Shown: positions 1 to 9,773 of the stretch, piece by piece
Layout of the letters: each line of letters starts with the position of its first letter
Numbering within the stretch: the stretch's first letter is position 1
Assembly: GCA_030433005.1 (NCBI GenBank)
Contig: JAUILQ010000014.1
Location: 38,352-102,351, forward strand
DNA: 64,000 nucleotides
DNA from: Alphaproteobacteria bacterium
GTDB taxonomy: Bacteria > Pseudomonadota > Alphaproteobacteria > Kiloniellales > DSM-21159
Direction: 5' to 3'
Notes under the pieces: generated by a model
Told to the model about the DNA's origin: nothing
Database searches by the model: none
Seen by the model: the letters and a program-made list of their open reading frames with translations, nothing else
Program-made: the position numbers and the translations under genes

Positions 1-547
<547 letters not shown>

Positions 548-867
548 AAGAAAGAGATCCTCGGGGCGGCCGGCCGGACGCGTCCAGTCTCTGCTGGCAG
601 GCGCAAAGGCGGCGGGCGGCCCTTTGATCCGACGGCCGCGCGCGAAAGCGGCCGAAAGACGGTTGCTTGTCAGATCTACTCGGGAATGCGGTGCCGCTGC
701 CCTGGCATGCCCGGAAAGCCTGTCCGACCGACCCTGGCGGGTGGCCCGAGAACTTCCGGCGGCGCGCGCCGCTTTCGCGCTTTCGCGAACAAATCTGAGC
801 GTGAGATAGGGCCAATTGTGCACTGCGTCAAGAACTATCCGCCGCCGGGGCCGCGCCAGCCGGTGGC
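548..867. other. Gene-free interval: long leader of the helicase gene
   Basis: About 320 bases with no credible gene. It holds the promoter at 803-831 and a predicted untranslated leader of about 250 bases (796 to 548) on the minus strand. Long leaders are common on cold-induced DEAD-box helicase mRNAs; I saw no recognisable riboswitch in it. Confidence 0.5.
803..831 (-). promoter_or_regulatory. sigma70-type promoter for the DEAD-box helicase
   Basis: On the minus strand TTGACG (831-826) is followed after exactly 17 bases by TATCTC (808-803). Both hexamers are close to consensus and unusually AT-rich for this genome. Transcription would start near 796 and run leftward into the helicase gene at 547. 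Confidence 0.6.
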
Positions 868-1344
868 TCAGAAGCCGGCGCGCAGGGTCCAGGCCAGGGC
901 CGCCCCGAGGCTGGCAAGCACCGGCAGGCTGAGCCACGCGCGCAGCGGCCGGTACCAGGCCGGCAGCTGGTTGGCGCGCACCACGGCGCGGTCGACCAGC
1001 CAGGCCAGGGCGAAGCCGGCGGCGAGCAGCAGCAGGCCGAAGGCCGGCGGCAGGATCAGCGCGACCCAGGCGATCAGCGCCGGCGCCACCGCCCAGCCCA
1101 GGCGCGCCCAGCTGAAGGCCGCCGCGGCGGTCGCGGCGCCGGCCTGATACTGGCCGAGCGCCAGCCCCCAGTGCACGGCGCCGAGGAAGCTGAGGATCAC
1201 GGCGCCGTAGGCGAGCAGGGCGAAGAGCGCGACCGTGGCGCCGGTCGGCGGCAGCAGCCACAGCGCGACGGCGAGGCCGACGAAGGGGATCAGGCCGGAC
1301 AGGGCGAGCGTTGCGAGCGGGCGCGGCAGGGCGGTGATCTGCAT
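868..1344 (-). CDS. DUF3429 family integral membrane protein
   Basis: About 158 residues, nearly all hydrophobic, with five likely membrane segments and the family-typical FLGAVHWGLAL stretch near residue 55. These features match DUF3429 (TMEM69-like) inner-membrane proteins, whose role is unknown. I use the ATG at 1344 (MQITALPRPLATLAL) rather than the upstream ATG at 1380: the extra 12 residues (MPAAASCAISAG) are unlike the family N-terminus. It lies between the helicase and a divergent glutathione transferase, and nothing in the context suggests a function. Confidence 0.8.
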   Translation of the reverse strand: MQITALPRPLATLALSGLIPFVGLAVALWLLPPTGATVALFALLAYGAVILSFLGAVHWGLALGQYQAGAATAAAAFSWARLGWAVAPALIAWVALILPPAFGLLLLAAGFALAWLVDRAVVRANQLPAWYRPLRAWLSLPVLASLGAALAWTLRAGF

Positions 1345-1428
1345 GCCTGCCGAGATGGCGCAAGAGGCCGCCGCGGGCAAGCGGCAATCCTGCTAGGCTG
1401 CGGACCCGTTTAGCCCGGAGACCGGTCG

Positions 1429-2082
1429 ATGGCTGGCACGATCCTGTTCGGCGCGCCCTACAGCGTCTACGTGCGCATCGCCCGCCTGACCCTGGAGGAG
1501 AAGGCGGCGGCCTACGAGCTGGTCCCGATCGACATCTTCGCCGAGGGCGGCCCGCCGGCCGGCTACCTGGAGCGCCATCCCTTCGGCAAGATCCCGGCGC
1601 TGGAGCACCAGGGCTTCCGGCTGTTCGAGACCGACGCCATCGTGCGCTACCTCGACGAGGTCCTGCCGGGCCCGGCCCTGACGCCGCCGGCGCCGCGCGA
1701 GCGGGCGCGCATGACCCAGGTCATGCGGGTGCTCGACAACTACGGCTACCCGAGCCTGGTCTGGGGCGTCTACGTCTCGGAGGCCGGCAGCCCGGCCGAC
1801 CGCGACCCGGCGAAGCTGGCGGCGGCGATCGACCCGGCCCGGCGCTGCCTGGCGGTGCTCGACGGCCTGCTCGCCGGGCCCTGCTTCCTCGGCGACGCGC
1901 TCAGCCTCGCGGATCTCCACGCCGCGCCGATGCTGACCTACCTGAGCCTGGCGCCGAGCGGCCGGACGCTGCTCGCGGAGACGCCGCGGCTCGGCGCCTG
2001 GCTGCAGCGCATGGCCGCCCGCCCGAGCCTGCGGGCCACGGCCTTCCCGGCCGAAGATCAGTCGGCCGCGCCGCTCGCCTGA
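1429..2082 (+). CDS. Glutathione S-transferase family protein
   Basis: A 217-residue soluble protein with the two-domain GST layout. Residues 1-80 form a thioredoxin fold (TILFGAPYSVYVRIARL, then GKIPALEH and the glutathione-binding ETDAIVRYLDE); the rest is an all-helical domain. The S/Y pair near residue 11 could activate the thiol. Such proteins conjugate or isomerise electrophiles with glutathione, and the exact substrate cannot be read from sequence. CGGAGA stands upstream of the ATG. The 3' end overlaps the convergent tetR gene by 25 bases. The neighbouring efflux operon fits a loose detoxification theme, but nothing shows co-regulation. Confidence 0.85.
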   Translation: MAGTILFGAPYSVYVRIARLTLEEKAAAYELVPIDIFAEGGPPAGYLERHPFGKIPALEHQGFRLFETDAIVRYLDEVLPGPALTPPAPRERARMTQVMRVLDNYGYPSLVWGVYVSEAGSPADRDPAKLAAAIDPARRCLAVLDGLLAGPCFLGDALSLADLHAAPMLTYLSLAPSGRTLLAETPRLGAWLQRMAARPSLRATAFPAEDQSAAPLA

Positions 2083-2750
2083 GGCCCGCGCCGCTCGAGC
2101 CCGTCCAGAAAGACCGCCACGGCGGTTCGTGCGCGCTGGCGCAGCGTCTCGGCCGGCGGCGGCGCGCTGCACTGGGTCATGACGCGCAGCACCCACTGGC
2201 CCTGCAGCATCGACAGGAAGAGGTCGGCGGCGAGCTCGGGATCCTCGACGCGGAGCCGGCCGGCGCGGTCGGCGCGCGCCAGGTAGGCGGCGATGCGCGC
2301 CGTCAGCTGGCGCGGGCCGTGGGTCAGGAAGCTCTCGATCATCTCGGGAAAGCGGCCGCCCTCGGCGCAGAAGATGCCGAGCGTGCGGATCGCCTCGGGA
2401 TCGAAGACCTTGTTGAGGTAGGCCAGCGCCAGGGTCTCGAGGACGGCGCGCGGCTCGCTGTCCTCGTCGAGCACCAGCTGCATCGACTCGCTGAAGGCCG
2501 TGCAGCGCTCGGCGACCGCGGCCTCGAGCAAGCCCTCCTTGCCGCCGAAGGCCTCGTAGAGCGTGGCCCGCGAGCCGCCGGACAGCGCGATGACGTCGTT
2601 CAGCGTCGCCGCCTCGCAGCCCTTCTCCTGCATGACCTGCCAGGCCGCCTCGATCATCGCGCGTCGGCGGGCCTCGCCGCGGCTCTGCGGGGAGCGGCCG
2701 GCGGCCGGAGCGGTCTTGGCGGGCGTGCGGTCGGTCGAGCTGTCGGTCAT
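2058..2750 (-). CDS. TetR/AcrR family transcriptional regulator of the RND efflux operon
   Basis: A 230-residue protein. After a basic, disordered first 25 residues comes the TetR DNA-binding domain (RRRAMIEAAWQVMQEKG, then a helix-turn-helix around ATLNDVIALSGGSRATLYEAFGGKEGL), then a helical ligand-binding domain of the AefR/AcrR C-terminal type. It is transcribed away from the RND operon, and the roughly 184-base interval holds overlapping perfect palindromes (2805-2829). That arrangement is typical of a repressor released by pump substrates. The stop codon lies inside the end of the convergent GST gene. The regulatory assignment is inferred from position and operator. Confidence 0.88.
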   Translation of the reverse strand: MTDSSTDRTPAKTAPAAGRSPQSRGEARRRAMIEAAWQVMQEKGCEAATLNDVIALSGGSRATLYEAFGGKEGLLEAAVAERCTAFSESMQLVLDEDSEPRAVLETLALAYLNKVFDPEAIRTLGIFCAEGGRFPEMIESFLTHGPRQLTARIAAYLARADRAGRLRVEDPELAADLFLSMLQGQWVLRVMTQCSAPPPAETLRQRARTAVAVFLDGLERRGPQASGAAD

Positions 2751-2790
2751 CGCTGCTCAGATGGGCGCCGCAGGGCCTCGAGAAAATCTC

Positions 2791-2818
2791 TTGCACCGCA
2801 GCAAATACAGAATACTGT
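2791..2818 (+). promoter_or_regulatory. Putative promoter of the RND efflux operon
   Basis: TTGCAC (2791-2796), a 16-base spacer and TACTGT (2813-2818). The -10 hexamer lies inside the overlapping palindromes, so a bound TetR protein would block polymerase. The hexamers are only moderate matches. Confidence 0.4.
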
Positions 2819-2829
2819 ATCGTACAGTA
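2805..2829. promoter_or_regulatory. Overlapping palindromic operators (TetR-type)
   Basis: Two perfect inverted repeats overlap: ATACAG-AATA-CTGTAT (2805-2820) and TACTGTA-TCG-TACAGTA (2813-2829). They share the central CTGTA half-site, so three alternating half-sites (TACAG, CTGTA, TACAG) are spaced 8-9 bases apart. They sit between divergent tetR and the efflux operon, and the AT-rich patch stands out from the surrounding GC-rich DNA. Confidence 0.75.
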
Positions 2830-2934
2830 CACACATATGCGGGGGCCTGCAACAAAGCGCTGCCCGTCCCCGCCATCTCAAGCCGGCGTCTCCCCCAGGG
2901 CGAGCGCCGGCGCTTCGTCGAGGAGTTCCGCCCC

Positions 2935-4131
2935 GTGACGACGCCGACCTTCCTTCGCGCCCCGCTGACGCGCGCCCTCCTGCTGGCCGGCCTGGCGCTG
3001 CTCGCCGCCGGCTGCGAGCCGGAGGACGCGGCCAACGCCCAGCCGGCCGCGCCGCCGCCGCCGCAGGTCGGCGTGCGCAGCCTGGCGCCGCAGAGCGTCG
3101 CGCTGAGCACCGAACTGCCCGGCCGCACCGTCGCCTACCGCCGCGCCGAGGTGCGTCCCCAGGTCGACGGCATCATCCAGCAGCGCCTGTTCGAGGAGGG
3201 CGCGGCGGTCGAGGCCGGCGAGCCGCTCTACCAGATCGATCCGGCCGTCTACCAGGCGGCGGTCAAGGCGGCGCGCGCCGAGCTCGAGCGCGCCGAGGCG
3301 ACGCTCAAGGCCAGTTCGACAAAGGTCCGGCGCTACCGCGAGCTGATCGGCCGCAACGCCGTCAGCCAGCAGGACTACGACGACATGGTCGCCGCCCAGG
3401 CCGAGGACGCCGCCGACGTGGCGGCGGCCGAGGCGCAGCTCGAGCGCGCGCGCATCGACCTGGAGTACACCGTGGTGACGGCGCCGATCGGCGGCCGCAT
3501 CGGCCGCTCGGCGATCACCGAGGGCGCGCTGGTCACGGCCAACCAGGCGACGCCGCTGTCGACCATCACCCAGCTCGACCCGATCTACGTCGACGTCACC
3601 CAGTCGAGCGCCGAGCTGCTGCGCACGCGCCGGGCGATCGCCAGCGGCGAGATTTCGGTCTCGCCCTCGGGCGAGGTGCCGGTCGAGCTGGTCGTCGACG
3701 CCACCGGCGGCAGCTACCCCCACGAGGGCCGCGTGCAGTTCTCCGAGGTTCTCGTCGACGAATCCACCGGCACGGTCAGCCTGCGCGCCGTCTTCCCCAA
3801 TCCCGACGGCGAACTGATGCCGGGCCTCTTCGTGCGCGCCCGGGTCAGCCAGGGCGAGGCGCGCAACGCCTTCCTGGTGCCCCAGGCCGCGCTGGTGCGC
3901 GGCAGCGACGGCGGCGCCTACGTCTGGATCGTCGGCGAGGGCGACACCGTCAGCCGCCGGCCGGTCACGGTGCGCCGCGCGGTCGGCGGCGACTGGCTGG
4001 TCACCGAGGGCCTGAGCGCCGGCGAGCGCCTGGTCGTCGACGGCCTGCAGCGCGTCCGTCCCGACGCCGCCGTGACCCCGGTGCCGCTCGACGGCGACGG
4101 CCAGGCCGCCGCTGCGTCGCCGGCGAGCTGA
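2935..4131 (+). CDS. RND efflux periplasmic adaptor subunit (AcrA/MexA-like lipoprotein)
   Basis: A 398-residue membrane-fusion protein. The N-terminus is a lipoprotein signal ending in the lipobox LAAGC, so it should be tethered to the periplasmic face of the inner membrane. Then come a barrel-sandwich strand (YRRAEVRPQVDGIIQQRLFEEG), an alpha-helical hairpin (about 110-170, ending ARIDLEYTVVTAPIGGRIG) and a beta-barrel/membrane-proximal domain. It bridges the pump and the outer-membrane channel encoded next. The start is GTG 2935 with GAGGAG nine bases upstream; the open frame extends much further up but without signal-peptide character. First gene of a three-gene operon under the divergent TetR regulator. 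Confidence 0.93.
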   Translation: MTTPTFLRAPLTRALLLAGLALLAAGCEPEDAANAQPAAPPPPQVGVRSLAPQSVALSTELPGRTVAYRRAEVRPQVDGIIQQRLFEEGAAVEAGEPLYQIDPAVYQAAVKAARAELERAEATLKASSTKVRRYRELIGRNAVSQQDYDDMVAAQAEDAADVAAAEAQLERARIDLEYTVVTAPIGGRIGRSAITEGALVTANQATPLSTITQLDPIYVDVTQSSAELLRTRRAIASGEISVSPSGEVPVELVVDATGGSYPHEGRVQFSEVLVDESTGTVSLRAVFPNPDGELMPGLFVRARVSQGEARNAFLVPQAALVRGSDGGAYVWIVGEGDTVSRRPVTVRRAVGGDWLVTEGLSAGERLVVDGLQRVRPDAAVTPVPLDGDGQAAAASPAS

Positions 4132-4194
4132 CCGCCGGCGCCGGCTTCCCCTCGCCTCCCGCCTTCCTTCGCTCCCGCTTCCGGATCCGCCGCC

Positions 4195-7100
4195 ATGGCC
4201 CGCTTCTTCATCGACCGGCCCGTCTTCGCCTGGGTCATCGCGATCATCATGATGCTGGCCGGCGGCCTGTCGATCCTGCAGCTGCCGGTCGAGCAGTACC
4301 CGGAGGTGGCACCGCCCTCGGTCCGGATCACCGCGACCTACCCCGGCGCCTCGGCGCAGACCCTGGAGAACACCGTCACCCAGGTCATCGAGCAGCAGAT
4401 GAACGGCCTCGACGGCCTGCGCTACATGTCCTCGAACAGCGATTCCAGCGGCCTCGCGCAGATCACCCTGACCTTCGATCCCGAGGTCGACCCCGACATC
4501 GCGCAGGTCCAGGTCCAGAACAAGCTGCAGCTGGCGACCCCGCAGCTGCCGAGCATCGTCCAGCAGCAGGGCATCCAGGTCGCCAAGTCGAACGGCAGCT
4601 TCCTGATGGTGCTGGGCTTCGTCTCCGACGATCCCGAGACGCCGCAGACCGACATCGCCGACTTCGTCGCCTCGACCGTCCAGGACCCGATCAGCCGGGT
4701 CAACGGCGTCGGCAGCGTCACGCTGTTCGGCGCCCAGCACGCCATGCGCATCTGGCTCGATCCCGACCGCCTGACCAGCTACGAGCTGACCACCGGCGAC
4801 GTGATTCGCGCCGTGGAGGCGCAGAACGCGGAGGTCTCGGCCGGCCAGATCGGCGGCGCGCCCTCGGTTGCGGGCCAGCAGGTCAACGCCACGATCATCG
4901 CCCAGACCCGGCTGGAATCGCCCGAGGAGTTCGCGAACATCCTGCTGCGCGTCAACACCGACGGCTCGCAGGTGCGCCTCGGCGACGTCGCGCGCGTCGA
5001 GATCGGCGCGGAGTCCTACAGCACCGTCGCCCGCTACAACGGCCGCCCGGCCGCCGGCGTCGGCATCAACCTGGCGACCGGCGCCAACGCCCTGGAGACC
5101 GCCGAGGCGGTGCGCACCCGGATCGACGAGCTGAAGCCCTTCTTCCCGGCGGGCTTCGAGGTCGTCTACCCCTACGACACCACGCCCTTCGTGAAGATCT
5201 CGATCGAGGAGGTGGTCTACACGCTGCTCGAGGCCATCGTGCTGGTCTTCTGCGTGATGTTCCTGTTCCTGCAGAACCTGCGCGCGACCTTGATCCCGAC
5301 GATCGCGGTGCCGGTCATCCTGCTCGGCACCTTCGGCGTGCTCGCCGCCTTCGGCTTCTCGATCAACACCCTGACGATGTTCGGCATGGTGCTGGCGATC
5401 GGCCTGCTGGTCGACGACGCCATCGTGGTCGTCGAGAACGTCGAGCGCGTCATGGCCGAGGACGGCCTGGGGCCGCGCGAGGCGACGCGCAAGTCGATGG
5501 GCCAGATCACCTCGGCGCTGGTCGGCATCGCCCTGGTGCTCTCGGCGGTCTTCGTGCCGATGGCCTTCTTCGGCGGCTCGACCGGCGCGATCTACCGGCA
5601 GTTCTCGATCACCATCGTCTCGGCCATGGCGCTGTCGGTGCTGGTCGCGCTGATCCTGACGCCGGCGCTCTGCGCGACCATGCTGAAGCCGCCGAAGGGC
5701 GACCACGGTCTCACCCGGCGCGGGCCCTTCGGCCTGTTCAACCGCGGCTTCGACGCCGCCAACCGCTTCTACCAGCGCAGCGTCGGCCACGTCATCGGGC
5801 GGCGCCTGCGCTACCTGCTGATCTACCTCGTGATCGTCGGGCTGCTCGGCTTCCTGTTCCTGCGCCTGCCGACCTCGTTCCTGCCCAACGAGGACCAGGG
5901 CATCATGTTCGCCCAGGTCACGACACCGGCGAACGCCACCCAGGGCCGCACCATCGAGGTGCTGAAGAAGGTCGAGCGGCACTTCCTCGAGGCCGAGGCC
6001 GACAACGTCAACGGCCTGTTCACCGTCGCCGGCTTCTCGTTCAGCGGGCGCGGCCAGAACGCCGGCATCGCCTTCATCAACATGAAGGACTGGTCGCAGC
6101 GCGAGGAGCCGCAGGACAGCGTCTTCGCCATCGCCGGGCGCGCCATGGCGGCCTTCTCGCAGATCCGCGAGGCGCAGATCTTCGCCTTCACGCCGCCCTC
6201 GATCATCGCGCTCGGCAACGCCACCGGCTTCGACTTCCAGCTGCTCGACCGCGGCGGCCTCGGCCACGACGCGCTGATGGCCGCGCGCAACCAGCTGCTC
6301 GGCATGGCGAGCCAGGACCCGCGGCTGGCCGGCGTGCGTCCGAACGGCCAGAACGACACGCCGCAGTTCCGCATCGACATCGACCAGGAGAAGGCGAGCG
6401 CGCTCGGCCTGTCGATCGCCGACATCAACGCCACGCTGTCGGCCGCCTGGGGCTCGGCCTACGTCGACGACTTCGTCGAGAACGGCCGGGTCAAGAAGGT
6501 CTACCTGCAGGCCGACGCGCCCTACCGCATGCTGCCCGAGGACCTCGACCGCTGGTACCTGCGCAACGCCGCCGGCGAGATGGTGCCGGTCTCGGCCTTC
6601 GCCAGCACGCGCTGGACCTACGGCTCGCCGCGCCTGGAGCGCTACAACGGCATCTCCTCGATGCAGATTCTCGGCCAGCCGGCGCCCGGCGTCTCCTCGG
6701 GCGAGGCGATGGACGCCATGGAGCAGCTCGCCGCCAAGCTGCCGCAGGGCATCGGCTACGAGTGGAACGGCCTGTCCTACGAGGAGCGGCTGTCGGGCGA
6801 CCAGGCGCCGCTGCTCTACGCCCTGTCGCTGCTCGTCGTCTTCCTCTGCCTGGCGGCGCTCTACGAGAGCTGGTCGATCCCGATCTCGGTGATGCTGGTG
6901 GTGCCGCTCGGCGTGCTCGGCGCGGTGCTGGCGGCGATCCTGCGCGAGCTGCCCAACGACGTCTATTTCCAGGTCGGCCTGCTGACCACCATCGGGCTGT
7001 CGTCGAAGAATGCCATCCTTATCGTCGAGTTCGCGCGCGAGCTCTACGACAAGGGGCTCGGCCTGATCGAGGCGACGGTCGAGGCGGCGCGCCAGCGCCT

Positions 7101-7353
7101 GCGCCCCATCGTCATGACCTCGATGGCCTTCTCGCTCGGCGTGCTGCCGCTGGTGCTGAGCAGCGGCGCCGGCGCGGCCAGCCGCCAGGCGATCGGCACC
7201 GGCGTGTTCGGCGGCATGCTGTCGGCGACCTTCCTGGCGATCTTCTTCGTGCCGCTGTTCTTCGTGCTGATCGTGCGCAACTTCTCGCGCAAGCGCCCCT
7301 CGGCGGCGGGCAGGGCGGAAGGCGCAGCGGACGCGCCGGCGCCCGCCGAGTGA
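4195..7353 (+). CDS. RND multidrug efflux permease (HAE1/AcrB-like)
   Basis: 1052 residues, the usual length of the HAE1 family. It starts [20 protein letters not shown], has twelve predicted membrane helices and two large periplasmic loops. The proton-relay residues are in place: D407 and D408 in [16 protein letters not shown] and Lys938 in [13 protein letters not shown]. It is the proton-driven, trimeric inner-membrane pump that exports lipophilic drugs or solvents through the adaptor and channel encoded on either side. The gap to the adaptor gene is 63 bases. Substrates cannot be deduced, though [23 protein letters not shown] porter signatures are standard for broad-specificity pumps. Confidence 0.96.
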   Translation: MARFFIDRPVFAWVIAIIMMLAGGLSILQLPVEQYPEVAPPSVRITATYPGASAQTLENTVTQVIEQQMNGLDGLRYMSSNSDSSGLAQITLTFDPEVDPDIAQVQVQNKLQLATPQLPSIVQQQGIQVAKSNGSFLMVLGFVSDDPETPQTDIADFVASTVQDPISRVNGVGSVTLFGAQHAMRIWLDPDRLTSYELTTGDVIRAVEAQNAEVSAGQIGGAPSVAGQQVNATIIAQTRLESPEEFANILLRVNTDGSQVRLGDVARVEIGAESYSTVARYNGRPAAGVGINLATGANALETAEAVRTRIDELKPFFPAGFEVVYPYDTTPFVKISIEEVVYTLLEAIVLVFCVMFLFLQNLRATLIPTIAVPVILLGTFGVLAAFGFSINTLTMFGMVLAIGLLVDDAIVVVENVERVMAEDGLGPREATRKSMGQITSALVGIALVLSAVFVPMAFFGGSTGAIYRQFSITIVSAMALSVLVALILTPALCATMLKPPKGDHGLTRRGPFGLFNRGFDAANRFYQRSVGHVIGRRLRYLLIYLVIVGLLGFLFLRLPTSFLPNEDQGIMFAQVTTPANATQGRTIEVLKKVERHFLEAEADNVNGLFTVAGFSFSGRGQNAGIAFINMKDWSQREEPQDSVFAIAGRAMAAFSQIREAQIFAFTPPSIIALGNATGFDFQLLDRGGLGHDALMAARNQLLGMASQDPRLAGVRPNGQNDTPQFRIDIDQEKASALGLSIADINATLSAAWGSAYVDDFVENGRVKKVYLQADAPYRMLPEDLDRWYLRNAAGEMVPVSAFASTRWTYGSPRLERYNGISSMQILGQPAPGVSSGEAMDAMEQLAAKLPQGIGYEWNGLSYEERLSGDQAPLLYALSLLVVFLCLAALYESWSIPISVMLVVPLGVLGAVLAAILRELPNDVYFQVGLLTTIGLSSKNAILIVEFARELYDKGLGLIEATVEAARQRLRPIVMTSMAFSLGVLPLVLSSGAGAASRQAIGTGVFGGMLSATFLAIFFVPLFFVLIVRNFSRKRPSAAGRAEGAADAPAPAE

Positions 7354-7376
7354 CCCTCCAGGCAACGGACCCCTTG

Positions 7377-8873
7377 ATGAAGACCACGCTTCCCGCCGCT
7401 CTCGCGCTCGCGCTTCTGGCCGGCGGCTGCTCGATGATCCCCGAGATCGAGCTGCCCGAACCGCCGGTCGAGGGCCTCTGGCCGAGCGGCCCCGCCTACG
7501 AGCCGGGCGCCAACCTCGCCGCGGCGCCCGGCCAGCCGACGCTGGGCGACCTCGGCTGGCGCGAGTTCTTCCGCTCCGCGCCGCTCGAGAGCCTGATCGG
7601 CGAGGCGCTGGCCAACAACCGCGACCTGCGCGCCGCCGCGCTCGCCGTCGAGCGCGCGCGGGCGCTCTACCGGGTCAGCCGCGCCGGGCTCTATCCGCAG
7701 CTCGACGCCGGCGCCGGTTTCAGCCGCCAGCGCACGGCGCGCGACTTCAGCGCGAGCGGCGAGGCGACGACCGATTCCCGCTTCGAGGCGAACATCGGCG
7801 CGACCGCCTTCGAGCTCGACTTCTTCGGGCGCATCCGCAGCCTCAACGAGCAGGCCCTGCAGCAGTACTTCGCGACCGAGGAGGCGCGCCGCAGCGCCCA
7901 GATCGCGCTGATCGCCGAGGTCGCCAACGCCTACCTGGCGCTGCTCGCCGACCGCGAGCTGCTGGCGCTGACCGAGGCGACGCTGGCGGCGCAGCAGCAG
8001 TCCTTCGGCCTGACCTCGACGCGCGCCGAGCAGGGCCTGGCGACCCAGCTCGACGTCGCCCAGGCGCGCACCGCGGTCGAGACGGCGCGCGCCAACCTGG
8101 CGCTCTACACCCGCCAGGTCGCCCAGGACCGCAACGCCCTGGAGCTGCTGGTCGGCCGGCCGCTGCCCGACGACATCGGCGAAGAGGCGCCGCCGGTCAC
8201 CGCCGGCGACTTCGCCGCCGACCTGCCGCCCGGCTTGCCCTCCGAGGTGCTGCTGCGGCGCCCCGACGTGCGCCGGGCGGAGCGCGAGCTGCTGGCCGCC
8301 AACGCCAACATCGGCGCGGCGCGCGCCGCCTTCTGGCCGAGGATCAGCCTGACCGCGAGCGGCGGCGTCGCCAGCGGCGACCTGACCGACCTGTTCCAGG
8401 CCGGCTCCGGCACCTGGCTGTTCTCGCCCTCGCTCAGCCTGCCGATCTTCGACGCCGGCCGCCGCGAGGCCAACCTGGAGACCGCCGAGGTCGAGCGCGA
8501 GATTGCCGTCGCGCAGTACGAGCAGGCGGTGCAGACCGCGTTCCGCGAGGTCGCCGACGCGCTCGCCGCGCGCGGCACGCTCGACGACCAGATCGCCGCC
8601 CAGCGCGACCTCGTCGAGGCGACGCAGGACTCCTACGAGCTCTCGCAGCTGCGCTACGAGCAGGGCCTGGACAGCTACCTGACGACGCTCGACTCGCAGC
8701 GCGCGCTCTACGCCGCGCAGCAGCGCCTGATCGCGCTCGAGCAGCAGCGCCTGGCCAACCTCGCCACGCTCTACAAGGCCCTGGGCGGCGGCCTCGGCGC
8801 CAGCGCCGCCGAGGTCACGGCCGAGCGCGCTGCGCCGGCCCGTCCCCCCGGCGCGATCCCGACGCTGGACTGA
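7377..8873 (+). CDS. NodT/OprM-type outer membrane efflux lipoprotein
   Basis: A 498-residue outer-membrane factor. MKTTLPAALALALLAGGC is a lipoprotein signal with an acylated Cys. It is followed by two internally repeated outer-membrane-efflux domains with long coiled-coil helices rich in Ala, Glu and Arg (for example LADRELLALTEATLAAQQQS) and the conserved LLRRPDVRRAERELLAANA near residue 300. It should form the trimeric channel completing the pump. The ATG at 7377 was chosen from the signal peptide; it lies 23 bases after the permease stop. An inverted-repeat element follows and probably ends transcription. Confidence 0.93.
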   Translation: MKTTLPAALALALLAGGCSMIPEIELPEPPVEGLWPSGPAYEPGANLAAAPGQPTLGDLGWREFFRSAPLESLIGEALANNRDLRAAALAVERARALYRVSRAGLYPQLDAGAGFSRQRTARDFSASGEATTDSRFEANIGATAFELDFFGRIRSLNEQALQQYFATEEARRSAQIALIAEVANAYLALLADRELLALTEATLAAQQQSFGLTSTRAEQGLATQLDVAQARTAVETARANLALYTRQVAQDRNALELLVGRPLPDDIGEEAPPVTAGDFAADLPPGLPSEVLLRRPDVRRAERELLAANANIGAARAAFWPRISLTASGGVASGDLTDLFQAGSGTWLFSPSLSLPIFDAGRREANLETAEVEREIAVAQYEQAVQTAFREVADALAARGTLDDQIAAQRDLVEATQDSYELSQLRYEQGLDSYLTTLDSQRALYAAQQRLIALEQQRLANLATLYKALGGGLGASAAEVTAERAAPARPPGAIPTLD

Positions 8874-8899
8874 GTTGCGCGACTCGGCCTCGTCCTGTC

Positions 8900-9004
8900 G
8901 TCATCCCCGCGAAGGCGGGGATCCATAGGGACCTGCCGGGAAGGACAAACGCGGCCTGTCTGGGTCGCAGACTCACGATGGACCCCCGCCTTCGCGGGGA
9001 TGAC
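8900..9004. repeat. Palindromic intergenic element, family A copy 1
   Basis: The left arm (8900-8925, GTCATCCCCGCGAAGGCGGG...) is repeated inverted at 8979-9004 (...CCTTCGCGGGGATGAC). Each arm also contains its own small hairpin (CCCCGC-GAAG-GCGGGG). About 53 unrelated bases separate the arms. A diverged copy lies at 28833-28918. It sits between the convergent efflux channel gene and livF, so it may also act as a bidirectional terminator. Confidence 0.85.
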
Positions 9005-9032
9005 GGCGGGGCAGAGCGGAGCCGGGGGTAAG

Positions 9033-9773
9033 CTACCCCGCTTCCGTCTCGCGGGCGAAGTAGAGGTCGTGGAGCTGCTCGAGCTCGACCTGCGCGGCCG
9101 GCTCGGCGAGCAGCACCCGGCCCGAGCGCATCAGCCGGACCTCGTCGGCCAGCTTGAGCGCGCGGCCGGTGTTCTGCTCGACCAGCACGATGGTCAGGCC
9201 CTGGGCCTTGAGGTCCGCCAGCGTGCGGAAGATCTCGTCGACGATGACCGGCGCCAGCCCGAGCGAGGGCTCGTCGATCAGCAGCACCCGCGGCTGCTCC
9301 ATCAGGCCGCGGCCGAGCGCCAGCATCTGCGCCTCGCCGCCGGACAGCGAGCCGGCCTGCTGGCCGCGCCGCTCGGCGAGTCGCGGGAAGAGCTCGTAGA
9401 CCCGCTCCAGGTTGGCCTTCCAGTTCGGCCGGCCGGCGCGCGGGAAGGCGCCCATCATCAGGTTGTCGAGCACCGAGAGCTCGGGAAAGACCATGCGGCC
9501 CTCGGGGATCAGCACGACGCCCTTCTCGACGATCGTCCAGGTCCGCTCGGCGAGCAGGCTGGCGCCGCCCAGGCGGATGTCGCCGGCCGAGGCGCGGACC
9601 AGGCCCATGATCGCGCGCAGCAGCGTCGTCTTGCCGGCGCCGTTGGGCCCGACGATGACCGTGGTCTTGCCCTCGGCGATCGTCATGTCGACGTCCCAGA
9701 GCACGTTGATCGCGCCGTAGCCGGCGCGCAGGCCCGAGATCTCGAGCCGGGACATCTCAGGCTGCGGCGTCAC
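9033..9773 (-). CDS. livF: Branched-chain amino acid-type ABC transporter ATP-binding protein LivF
   Basis: A 246-residue ABC ATPase with Walker A GPNGAGKT, signature LSGGEAQMLALGR, Walker B VLLIDEPSLGLAP and a switch His replaced by Q in VEQN, which is normal for LivF. Last gene of livHMGF. Start: GTG 9773 has AAGGAG eight bases upstream, better than the ATG at 9755, which lies one base after the livG stop; with GTG the two genes overlap by 17 bases. It powers uptake through LivH/LivM. The neighbouring acyl-CoA genes suggest that the cargo may be a carboxylic acid rather than an amino acid (inference). Confidence 0.92.
   Translation of the reverse strand: MTPQPEMSRLEISGLRAGYGAINVLWDVDMTIAEGKTTVIVGPNGAGKTTLLRAIMGLVRASAGDIRLGGASLLAERTWTIVEKGVVLIPEGRMVFPELSVLDNLMMGAFPRAGRPNWKANLERVYELFPRLAERRGQQAGSLSGGEAQMLALGRGLMEQPRVLLIDEPSLGLAPVIVDEIFRTLADLKAQGLTIVLVEQNTGRALKLADEVRLMRSGRVLLAEPAAQVELEQLHDLYFARETEAG

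Noticed and set aside
2319..7376. Very long plus-strand open frame running through the efflux genes, and the long minus-strand frame at 2878-7365
   Set aside because: Only the part from 7377 (outer-membrane factor) reads as protein; the rest is low-complexity shadow of the adaptor and permease genes.
8900..9004. CRISPR or transposon ends
   Set aside because: Only two inverted arms, no regularly spaced direct repeats, no transposase and no target duplication.
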